64,000 nt of DNA, from positions 521,702 to 585,701 of the forward strand of contig NW_003546256.1 in NCBI RefSeq assembly GCF_000090795.2, in the 5' to 3' direction. The notes under the pieces are model-generated. The model worked only from the letters and a program-made list of their open reading frames with translations, did no database searches and was not told where the DNA came from. Within the stretch, counting starts at the first letter, position 1. Each line of letters opens with the position of its first letter. The translations under genes were made by a program, and so were the position numbers. Shown here one piece after another: positions 51,011 to 60,800 of this stretch. Origin of the DNA: Amphimedon queenslandica. Lineage: Eukaryota; Porifera; Demospongiae; Haplosclerida; Niphatidae.

Positions 51011-52272
51011 ATCAATTGACCCAGGTCTACTGTACACTAGGTGATATTTGTCTACCATTAGTACAATGTAATTTTACTCAACTTCATCAAGTTTATTGCA
51101 ACCTGAAGTTGTTGATGTGTAACTGATCTGAAAAAAGTGACCAGGGTTGAGGTGAATGGTACATGTGCCAAAGGTTAGCTTTCGTTGTCTAGCTGTTACA
51201 TCACATGATATTATTTATAGCTGTTGCAATGAGCATATAATAATGAGACTAGATAATACTCAGAGAGGACAATATGTATGGAATAAGAAATCTGGTATTA
51301 TAAGTATGAACTTTAGCAGTCCAAGTTTCTATGCAAACAAATGATCTCTTTCTAAATGGGCATAGGAATAGTTATAGTATCACTGAGTTATATTTACCTC
51401 ATAATGTATTCTCATGTGAGATTAAAAGAAAAAAATTTTCCATTTTTATAATTTTTCCTTATACTTATGCATGTTTTTATGTTGTTGGGTTGATTCCGAT
51501 TATATTAAATTTTTTTTACAATTTTTTACGTTGATTCTCTTTATATGCAATATTTTGTGTGGCACACTGCATCAGTTGTAAGCCAAGTACCATACAAAAG
51601 CACTATCTCCATCAGACTATGTAGAATACATCATGCATGTCCTAGAAGGTGCTTCCAATTATAAATTGTTACTACTGTTAATATTATTAGCTACCATGAC
51701 ATATATACATGTAGATTTAGCAAAGAATAAGTTAAAAATGCACCTAAATGAATAAACCTTGTGCTCTTAATGTTAGAATCACGATGGGATTTTGAGGCAG
51801 TGACAAAACAGATTTCTTTTGCCAAAAGTACATTATATTTTGCATCCAGTAGAGGATTGAATGTATTTCAGAATAGAGAGGGAGTGGTGTATGGTCTGCT
51901 AAGTTTATGTAGCTAGAAAAGAAGAAATGGCTGTAGCATATAATCATCATAACTAGCTTCTGGCACTATTGATTGTTTACAACCAGAGGCTACAAAAGAG
52001 ATGCATGCATGCACAGAATAATTGCCTGTCCAGAATACTTTACATGATCTACTATATAACAATAGCAATTTAGTATTAATTGTGCATAAATGCTTCAAAC
52101 ATGTTCCTTAAGTATTATTGAATAAATATTGACGATAAAAAACAAAAAAAATCTTTCATGTAAATAAATTTTGCTTAAAATAATCATCAAAATAGGTTTA
52201 GTGTTTAAGAATGAACAAGATAATGAACTGCTGTGTGTGTATAATTTAATTAGTATTCAGTTAAGTTTATTG

Positions 52273-53088
52273 TTAAAAGAGGAGTCCAAGGATAGCAAAG
52301 GCAATCATTGAGAGAGCAGCAAAAGGATACAACCCATTAGCAGGACTAGGACTGGCGGTAGGAGTAGGAATACTAGTGCCAGTAGGAGTAGAAGTGTTGG
52401 TAGGGGTACTAGTGTCGGTAGGGGTACTAGTGCTGGTAGAGGTACTAGTGCTGGTAGGGGTACTAGTGCTGGGAGATGTATAACCACAAGGAGGATCAAA
52501 AGTTACGTTACAGTCCTGCCAATAAGGAAGAAACCCAGTAGCACAGCAACCCAACATAGAAGATACATTAGAAAGGTCATCATAACAAGATTGAGGGGTT
52601 GTAGCATTGCAGACCAAAATGAAATCATCGTTTAAGTCAGGGCAAGTATCAAGACCAGGGAGAGTATCATTCACACGAAGGAATCTAACATAACAATATT
52701 CTCCATCATCTTCTCCACAATAAACATTTCGTACCAGATTTGACAAATAATTTTGAAAAGCACTGGATGAGTTACCGAATATGGGATGTGAATAAACACA
52801 CTGAATATACTGTACAGCAGGTTCAATGCAGGCAGGAGTACAGGTTTGAGCAAAAGCTGCATTTAGAGCTGCTCTTCCTTCACTGGATGAAGGCTCTGGA
52901 ATGTCACCACCCAGACCGAGAAGGGTACGATTGCAAGTTTGTGGCAGATTGTTGTTCAGCTGAGCTGTACAATTATCAAACAGGCTTCCTTGTTTAGGAG
53001 CAGCATGTTTGAAGACTCCTTTACTGCAGACAGAAGCTACAAGAAAGAAGAAGAGTGCACACTTGATGAGGGCAGGAGCAGTAGACAT
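52273..53088 (-). CDS. Secreted 14-cysteine protein with long Ser/Thr/Pro stalk, array copy 4
   Basis: Intronless, 271 residues, the longest intact copy. Signal peptide, KGVFKHAAPKQGSLFDNC and the 14-cysteine domain (TCTPACIEPAVQYIQC, VYCGEDDGEYC, TTPQSCYDDLSNVSSMLGCC, FDPPCGY). A stalk of about 45 residues follows, built of STPTSTST and STPTDTST units, which would be densely O-glycosylated. It is encoded by an 18-bp DNA repeat (GGGGTACTAGTGCTGGTA on the plus strand). The GPI-type tail is unchanged. The ectodomain is closest to copy 6, including the HPIFGNSSSAFQNY insert. Confidence 0.86.
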   Translation of the reverse strand: MSTAPALIKCALFFFLVASVCSKGVFKHAAPKQGSLFDNCTAQLNNNLPQTCNRTLLGLGGDIPEPSSSEGRAALNAAFAQTCTPACIEPAVQYIQCVYSHPIFGNSSSAFQNYLSNLVRNVYCGEDDGEYCYVRFLRVNDTLPGLDTCPDLNDDFILVCNATTPQSCYDDLSNVSSMLGCCATGFLPYWQDCNVTFDPPCGYTSPSTSTPTSTSTSTSTSTPTDTSTPTNTSTPTGTSIPTPTASPSPANGLYPFAALSMIAFAILGLLF

Positions 53089-53166
53089 TATATTGATTGC
53101 TGGAGTATTGTCCTTCCTTAGGTGTTCCTTTAGTTTTGCTGTGAGTTAGAGGAGCAACACAATGCT

Positions 53167-53175
53167 CCTTTTATA
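53167..53175 (-). promoter_or_regulatory. TATA box of array copy 4
   Basis: TATAAAAGG on the minus strand, 79 bp upstream of the start codon. Confidence 0.75.
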
Positions 53176-53490
53176 AATACGTCAAAAATTAAAATTCATT
53201 TTAAGAGATTGATATCATGCAGTTCCACGAAACTATAAAATTACATTTGGATGGTGATATAATTGCACACAATTACTTGGCATAACATAGTAGAACTTTG
53301 CACCTAGTAATATCCTTCTTGCATGCATACTGATAAGATATCGATATGAATCAGAAAATGTAATAAAATGATGAATCTCTCCTAGTCATGTGTACATAAT
53401 TATTTGACCCATGGTCTTTGACCAAATTTTTAGAAAAATCTAATTTTGTTGCAGAATCAGCTATTGTTAATAAACATTATTAGGATTCAA

Positions 53491-53850
53491 TTATCTTATG
53501 ATTCCTACTATATTGAAAGAAGGAAGCTGGTTTCCGTAGTAAACAAATATTTTATCAGAACAATGATTTAATGCTTGTTTTGACCACACATCAATGAACT
53601 CTAACCTTGCGTCAGCCAATACTATAGCACATACTTGTTTTAATTCATTTATAATTTTGTTATGCTTGTAAAACAATTTAGCAAAGTCTAAAGGATCCAG
53701 TAGGAGTAGGTAAGTAATATGCAATTCTATTTTGCTCATAATATCCTCCTCCAGCCTGTGGCTGCTACCAGTTTGGCCTGCAAGTTTTTTTACAACCTGC
53801 AATGATGGCAGCTACAATAAGCATGCAGCAGGCTGACATGTTACACAGTC
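53491..53850 (-). pseudogene. Duplicated coding-like remnant, unknown origin
   Basis: A 103-codon open frame (KLEEDIMSK-like motif RLEEDIMSKIELHITYLLLL, then VCAIVLADARLEFIDVWSKQ) in the spacer upstream of copy 4. The same DNA recurs in shorter, altered form at 57440-57600, upstream of copy 6. It looks like an exon-like fragment carried along with the duplications, and no family was recognised. It may also be a chance open frame. Confidence 0.35.
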
Positions 53851-54374
53851 AGACTATCAAGTGGCCAATTGCAACTCTTAGTGACAACACAATACCCTAA
53901 CTAATAAGGCTGTCAATATACACCTACTTAATTAAAATTTTATAATGTTTAGATCATCCTTTACCAGGAGCTACATTGTAATCTAGCTCATTTCCTGAAT
54001 TAAGAGCTATATTTACATATAATACCATACCTATAATGAATAATAAGAAATCAATTTATAACACAGTCATACAGTCAGGGCTGCTTTCTAAATCATGATA
54101 GGATTTGAGGCAGTGACAAAACAGATTTCACTTATCAGAAATACACTATATTTTATATCCAGTAGAGAAATGAATGAATGTATTCCAGAGTAGAGAGGGA
54201 GTGGTATAGTTTATGTAGCTAGAAGTATTATTGATATTCAAAATAGATATTAAAGATAAAAACAAAGAAAATATATTTCATGTGAATAAATTTTGCTTGA
54301 TAATAATCATCAAAAGTAGGTTTAGTGTTTAAGAATAAACAAGATAATGAACTGCTGTGTGTGTATAACATAAT

Positions 54375-55160
54375 TGTTAAAAGAGGAGTCCAAGGATAGC
54401 AAAGGCAATCATTTAAAGAGCAGCAAAAGGATACAACCCATTAGCAGAACTGGTGGTGGGAGTAGGAATACTAGTGCCAGTAGGGGTACTAGTGTTGGTA
54501 GGGGTACTAGTGTTGGTAGGGGTACTAGTGCTGGTAGGGGTACTAGTGTTGGTAGGGGTACTAGTGCTGGTAGGGGTACTAGTGCTGGTAGGGGTACTAG
54601 TGCTGGTAGGGGTACTAGTGTTGGTAGGGGTACTGGTGCTGGTAGGGGTACTAGTGCTGGTAGGGGTACTGGTGCTGGTAGGGGTACTGGTGCTGGTAGG
54701 GGTACTGGTGCTGGTAGGGGTACTGGTGCTGGTAGGGGTACTGGTGCTGGTAGAGGTACTGGTGCTGGTAGGGGTACTGGTGCTGGTAGGGGTACTGGTG
54801 CTGGTAGGGGTACTGGTGCTGGTAGGAGTACTGGTGCTGGTAGGGGTACTGGTGCTGGTAGGGGTACTAGTGCTGGTAGGGGTACTAGTGCTGGTAGGGG
54901 TACTAGTACTGGTGGTAGGGGTACTAGTGCTGGGTACTAGTGCTGGTAGAGGCTGCTCTTCCTTCACTGGATGATGACTCCGGAATGTTACCACCCAGAC
55001 CAAGAGGGGTGCGATTGCAAGTTTGTGGTATGTTATTCAGCTCAGCAGTACAATTAAATACTTGCTTAGGAGCAGCATGTTTGAAGACTCCTTTACTGCA
55101 GACAGAAGCTACAAGAAAGAAGAAGAGTGTACACTTGATGAGGACAGGAGCAGTAGACAT
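54375..55160 (-). pseudogene. Array copy 5, cysteine domain lost to repeat expansion
   Basis: The first 60 codons match copies 4 and 6 (signal peptide, KGVFKHAAPKQVFNC, QTCNRT, SSSEGRAA). The sequence then runs straight into about 460 bp of the 18-bp stalk repeat; the 11 cysteines between QTC and the stalk are missing. A length change that is not a multiple of three at the first repeat units (near 54930) ends the frame at EGRAASTSTSTQH. In the tail, the usual ALSMIAF is interrupted by a stop after AL. Promoter, TATA box and 3' AATAAA remain. An alternative is a short secreted peptide of 78 residues that is still made. Confidence 0.8.
54474..54940 (+). repeat. 18-bp minisatellite, about 25 units
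   Basis: The unit is GGTAGGGGTACTAGTGCT with an A/G variant (ACTAGT or ACTGGT). ACTGGT units form a homogeneous central block and ACTAGT units flank it, as expected from slippage or unequal exchange. Read on the minus strand in one frame it encodes STPTST. It is the expanded form of the stalk repeat of copy 4. Confidence 0.95.
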
Positions 55161-56253
55161 TATATTGATTGCTGGAGTATTGTCCTTCCTTAGGTGTTCC
55201 TTTAGTTTTGCTGTGGGTTAGAGTAGCAACACAACACTCCTTTTATAGACACTTCAAGAATTAAAATTCATTTCAAGAGATTGAAGCTATAACTATAGTG
55301 ATATTGCACTCAATAAATAAATATTAGCATTATAAAGTAGAAATTTGCACCTAGTAATATCCTTTTTGCATGCATACCATATGCATCAGAAAATGAAATG
55401 AAATACTGACCATGTGTACTTAATTTGACCCATGATCTTTGGCCAAATTTCTAGCAACTTTAAAAATTCATAAGAAATTACATTAGAGTTCAATTATCTT
55501 ATATTTCCTACTACATTGAAAGTAAGGAATCTAGTTTCTACAGTAAACAAATATTTAATCAGAACAATAATGTAATGCTCATTCAGACTGCACATTAAAT
55601 GGGACACCTACGGTGCTTGGACTTGCCGCAGTTGTCAGTCAGTAAATATATTTAATCGTAAAATGATCCACATGTTACAGAAGCATATTACCTCTATTAT
55701 TTACCCAAATAAATAAAGTTTGTGCTCCTAATATTAGAATCACAATAGGATTTTGAAGCAGAAACTAAACAGATTTCACCTATAACATATTGTATCCAGT
55801 AGAGAAATAAATGTATTTCATGCAGAGTAGAGAGGGAGTGATAGATCTATATGGTCTGCTAAGTTTATGTAGCTATAGAAAAGAGGACATGGTTGTAGTG
55901 TGTAATCATCATAACTAGCCTCTGGCACTATTGATTGTTTACAACCAGAGGCTATACTATAGTACAAAAGAGATGCATGCATGTACAGAATAATCAACTG
56001 TCTGGAATACTTTACATTATCTACTATGATCTACTATAAAACAAGAGGAATGAAGTGTTAATTGTGCATAAATGCTTCAAACATGTTCCTTGTCATTTTC
56101 ATAAGTATTAGTGACATTCAAAATAGATTTTAAATGTAAATAAATTTCGCTTAATGATCAACAAAAAATTTAATAGGTTTAGTGTTTAAGAATGAACAAG
56201 ATAATGAACTACTGTGTGTGCATAACATAATTAGTATTCAGTTAAGTTTATTG
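55161..56253. other. Intergenic 1.1 kb between array copies 5 and 6
   Basis: Apart from the copy-5 promoter it consists of sequence shared with the spacers at 53170-53560, 51750-52250 and 57030-57400. Shared words include CACCTAGTAATATCCTT, AATTATCTTAT...TCCTACTACATTGAA and TTGATTGTTTACAACCAGAG. No gene was seen. Confidence 0.6.
55239..55247 (-). promoter_or_regulatory. TATA box of array copy 5
   Basis: TATAAAAGG, 79 bp upstream of the copy-5 start codon, still intact although the gene body is broken. Confidence 0.72.
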
Positions 56254-56937
56254 TTAAAAGAGGAGTCCAAGGATAGCAAAGGCAATCATTGAGAGAGCAG
56301 CAAAAGGATACAACCCATTAGCAGGACTGGAACTACAAGGAGGATCAAAAGTTACTCTACAGTCCTGTTGATTAGGATAGATACCAGCAGCACAGCAACC
56401 CAGCCTTGAAGAGTAAGTAGAAAGGTCATCATAACAAGATTGGGGGGTTGTAGCATTGCAGACCATTGTTAAATCATTGTTTAAATCAGGGCAAGTATCA
56501 AGACCAGGGAGAGTATCATTCACACGAAGTACTCTAACATAGCAGTATTCTCCATCATCTTCTCCGCAATAAAAATTTCGTACAAAATTTGAAAAATAAT
56601 TTTGAAAAGCACTGGATGAGTTACCAAATATGGGATGTGAATAAATACACCGAAAATACTGTACAGCTGGTTCAATGCAGGCAGGAGTACAGGTTTGAGC
56701 AAAAGCTGCATTTAGAGCTGCTCTTCCTTCACTGGATGAAGGCTCTGGAATGTCACCACCCAGACCGAGAAGGGCACGATTGCAAGTTTGCGGCAGGCTG
56801 TTGTTCAGCTGAGTGGTACAATTATCAAACAGGCTTCCATGTTTAGGAGCAGCATGTTTGAAGACTCCTTTACTGCAGACAGAAGCTACAAGAAAGAAGA
56901 AGAGTGTACACTTGATGAGGGCAGGAGCAGTAGACAT
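56254..56937 (-). CDS. Secreted 14-cysteine protein, array copy 6
   Basis: Intronless, 227 residues. Signal peptide, KGVFKHAAPKHGSLFDNC, QTCNRALLGLGGDIPEP, TCTPACIEPAVQYFRC, FYCGEDDGEYCYVRVLRVND, TTPQSCYDDLSTYSSRLGCC and FDPPCSSSPANGLYPF. There is no stalk, as in copy 3. The C-terminal end of the ectodomain (RLGCCAAGIYPNQQDCRV) resembles copy 3 while the middle resembles copy 4, a mosaic that suggests gene conversion. It is the first gene of the array in transcription direction. Confidence 0.86.
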   Translation of the reverse strand: MSTAPALIKCTLFFFLVASVCSKGVFKHAAPKHGSLFDNCTTQLNNSLPQTCNRALLGLGGDIPEPSSSEGRAALNAAFAQTCTPACIEPAVQYFRCIYSHPIFGNSSSAFQNYFSNFVRNFYCGEDDGEYCYVRVLRVNDTLPGLDTCPDLNNDLTMVCNATTPQSCYDDLSTYSSRLGCCAAGIYPNQQDCRVTFDPPCSSSPANGLYPFAALSMIAFAILGLLF

Positions 56938-57016
56938 TATATTGATTGCTGGAGTATTGTCCTTCCTTAAGGTATTCCTTTAGTTTTGCTGTGAGTTAGA
57001 AGAGCAACACAACACT

Positions 57017-57025
57017 CCTTTTATA
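57017..57025 (-). promoter_or_regulatory. TATA box of array copy 6
   Basis: TATAAAAGG on the minus strand, 80 bp upstream of the start codon (one extra base in the leader). Confidence 0.75.
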
Positions 57026-57439
57026 GATGCTTCAAAAATTAAAATTAATTTTAAGAGATTGAAACTATGAACTCAATTTGAATGGTGATATAATTGCAGT
57101 CAATTAATCAGGATAACATAGTACAAGTGAACTTTGCACTTAAATGACAATATCCTTCTTGCATGCATATGAATCAGAAAATGTAATAAAATGAAGAATT
57201 TCTCTTAGCTGTGTACTTAATTTGGCCCATGGTCTTTGGCCAAACTTTTAGCACCTTTAAAAAGTTCATAAAAATCCAATTTTTATTGGAATCAACTATT
57301 ATTATATTTAATATCTAATTTACTTTAAGGTTCAATTATTTTATGCTTCCTACTACATTGAAATTAAGGAAACTGATTTCCACGGTAAACAAATATTTAA
57401 TCAGAACAATGATTTTATATGTTTATGGGAACCAATTCA

Positions 57440-57600
57440 GCCAATTTTAAAGGACCCAGTAGGAGAGGGCAAATATTTTGCTCATAATATCCTCCTCCAG
57501 CTTATTGCTACCATTTCTTAATTTGGCCTGCAACAGCTCCTTCAGTGCAAATGATGGCAGCTGCAATAAACAAGCAGCAGGCTGAGAAAACAGACATGTT
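57440..57600 (-). pseudogene. Shorter copy of the remnant at 53491-53850
   Basis: Shares QPAAC-LLQLPSF and LEEDIMSKI with the earlier fragment. It lies between array copy 6 and the RCBTB gene and is not part of a recognisable gene. Confidence 0.3.
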
Positions 57601-57808
57601 GATACAGTCAAATTATGAAGTGATCCAACTTTATGAAAATGCTCAGGCATATGGTGTAGATACACAGTAATACCTTCCAATCCCTTTCATTTAATAATAA
57701 TAATTATTATTATTATTATTTACTCTATTATCTATGCATATACGCATGATACAAATGAGCCACGCCCATAAGACGCGAGGGCCGGGCCGAGGCTGGTGGT
57801 GAGTGAAA

Positions 57809-60800
57809 ATGTCACTTTCCAAGTGGCACATTCTCTCACTATCAAAAGCAGAGTTCTTGGACGACATAAAGTGGGTAACTGTGTTCGGACCGAGTGGAAA
57901 CGAAGCCATATTGGTCACCCAAAGCAACGAGCTATACGCCATTGGAACCAATGGAAACTGTTGCTTGGGACTTGGGACTCCGATCACTCCTGGCTTTACA
58001 CCAAAGAGGATAGAGTCACTGAAAGGATTGAGTAAGCAGCCTGGTTCAGCTATTGCACTATGCAAAAAATGTCGCTTAAGTACTTACTGTGCACTTTATG
58101 TATTGCTGTTTTTTTATCTGAATGTCCCAGCATTTATTTTTGCATATTTCTCTATTCTTTTCCTTCAGATATTTCCTCCATAGCCTATGGCAGTGATCCA
58201 CATGTACTAGCATTGACCGAGGATGGTACAATATATGCTTGGGGTGCTAATGGCTACGGGCAGTTAGGGCGTGGCTCCACATCGGTCCACTCTAATCTAC
58301 CAAAACCAGTTAATCATGCACTTGGAGGTGTGATTGTGTCTAAGGTTGCTTGTGGTGGGTTTCACTCGCTTGCTCTCAGCAATAAAGGAGATGTAAGTTA
58401 TAATGAGTATATTATACACACTGTACATGTAGTTGTAGTAAATTATGCTGCCAATTTTAACTAAGCAGTTTCCTACTCGTGTATTATGTAGTAGTGCATA
58501 TAGTTTGCTTTATTTCTTAATCCTTTCTATTTAATTCTTTGGAGGTCTTTTATGTGTTTTTTGTGCGACTCTGTACCACTTCAATAGCTTGATCTGTATT
58601 CACTTTTAATGAACCTATTAATGATTATACACTCGCTGTATGTTACTGTATTGCCAGGTGTATTCGTGGGGATTCAACAACTGTGGACAGCTAGGCTGTG
58701 GTGATACAACCAGTAGGTATAATCCTAATAGGGTCACTGGATTACTTGGTGAGTATCATTGGACCCAGACTGTATCAACTTGATATGTGTAGTCTACAGT
58801 GTTATAGTAAACTACACAATGTGAGTGTTTGTTGTGCTTGAGTAAGCATGACAGGATTCTCATTAAGTATATGTACATGTATCTTTCTCTTTTCATTTTA
58901 AATTATTTTTCTCATCCCTCCCCCCTCTCTCTCTCTACAGATGGGAAGACTTGCATTCATGTAACGTGTAATCACACTTCCTCTTTTGCTCTTACAGGCG
59001 AAGGAGAGGTAACATTATTATTATTATTTATATTTATAGGCTACAATATTCAGTGTTATTACACGTGTACAGTACAATAATCATTATCATGAATTAATTA
59101 GTTACCATGGTGAAATATAATTATAATTACAATGTGCTCATCCACATAGGGCGGAGTATTCTTAATAGGTTATTAGTTCTTTCCTACTCTTATGTTGTGT
59201 AGAAAGTTTCAGCTCATTCTCATTGAAGTTGGATTTCCTACAAAATAGAGCCAAAGTCCATGTACTATAGTACAGGAACTTGGGCCAAATTTTTGCCAAA
59301 AATGGTTGGATGAGATTTCTCTATTTTTATAATTTTTTCTGATACATATTCATGTTTTTATGTTGTGTAGCAAGTTTGAGCTGAGTCCGATCAAAATTAG
59401 ATTTTTTACGAATTTTTAAAGTTGCTCTAAAATTGAGCCAAAGACCCTGTACTATAGTACAGGGTCTTCGGCCAAATTTTGCCAAAAATGAAAAGGATAA
59501 AATTTTTTATTTTTATAATTTTTTTTGATGCATATACATGTTCTTATGTTGTTTTTAAGTTTTCAGCTGATTCCAATCAAAATTGGATTTTTTATGAATT
59601 TTTGAAATTCCTTTTCCTTCATTAGATATTATCTTGGGGTCAGAATGGCAGTGGACAGCTTGGCATTGGCTCCACATTACAGCAGCTTCAACCAGTCAAC
59701 GTTCAGATCAATGATGCATTTATTGATCAGGTACATGTATACAATGTACATGTACATGTTACATATACATTATTTTTAATGATAGCACAAGAATAAAATT
59801 TGCATCATTATTGAAGCTACACACTCATGTATATGTACATGTACATGTGCATGTATATGCATTATTGTTCTAAATCTTAAGTTGAATAGGAGACAGAAGA
59901 AAAGCTTATTACATGTACATGTACATACATGTACATATATTATTATTATTTTATTAATTATTGTAGATAGTGACGGGGTACTCACATGCTCTTGCATTGA
60001 GTGAATGCGGCTCAATTTATGCTTGGGGTGCAAACACTCATGGTCAGCTTGGAAATGCTTCAAAGCAATGCGTATCATCACCAACGATCATTAACAACAT
60101 TGGAAGGTTAGGAAAGTACATGTACATGTACATCTACATGTAATTTTATTGAGAGTAGAAAATATGCATGTATAATAATTATTAATAATTATTACAAATA
60201 ATCATTAATTAAATGAAGCAGGAGTTAATGCCTGCTAAGTGTCTTACATGTATTTGCTCGAATCCCGTTTAATGTGTAAAATTTTACGCCTTTGGAAAAA
60301 TTTATACCTCACGAAACTGTAAATAAGAACAAATTGTGATTGATGATGATGATAATAATGAATTTTAAGTTTAAAGATACGGTACTTGTGTAGTATAGTA
60401 CAGCACATGTATAGTCATTGTAATTTCAGTCCTGAACAAAATTGTATCATTTTTAGAGCATCAGAAGTTGCTGCTATTCACTTATCTCACATTTCAGCTG
60501 CAACCATCAGTGGAAAGGTACATGTACTGTACATGTACATGTACATTGTACATGTACATGTATTTCTATCATTACATTGTCAATACATACTGTACATTAT
60601 TGAGTATTACTATTACAGGAATGCTAGCTATATACACTGTATATAACATATATTATTTGTTCTTAGATATTGTTCTTCATTTTGTTCTTAGGTATATATT
60701 TGGGGCGAATGCTGTCATCAGAATGTGTGTGCTCCTCTTGTAACTGATTTCAATAGCATTGATGAAGTGTTTGCTTGTCTCTCTTCTCCAAGTTGCTCAT

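Larger units (their letters stand above)
50594..52272. other. Intergenic 1.7 kb between array copies 3 and 4
   Basis: Besides the copy-3 promoter it holds a three-fold repeat (next entry). A 200-bp segment near 51105-51300 resembles 47800-47980 (GTGACCAGGGTTGAGG, then TTTATAGCTGTTGCAATGA-like text), a decayed family-B half unit lies at 51430-51535, and a stretch at 51750-52250 recurs at 54070-54370 and 55730-56240. These shared pieces mark the duplication units of the array. Confidence 0.65.

Noticed and set aside
54474-54940. CRISPR-like array
   Set aside because: Units are contiguous 18-bp repeats without unique spacers and encode the STPTST stalk of the neighbouring gene family.
54374-54974. 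Plus-strand open frames of Gly-Arg-Gly-Thr-Ser and Val-Leu-Val-Gly repeats, 173-188 codons
   Set aside because: They are antisense readings of the 18-bp stalk minisatellite; no start context or homologue, and the minus strand carries the family gene.
58060-58200. Open frame in a hydrophobic stretch before the second RCBTB exon
   Set aside because: It is intron sequence read through; the RCC1 repeat resumes only after the acceptor at 58168.
60225-60310. Possible tRNA T-arm (CTCGAATCCCG)
   Set aside because: No matching acceptor stem, D-arm or anticodon arm could be laid out around it.
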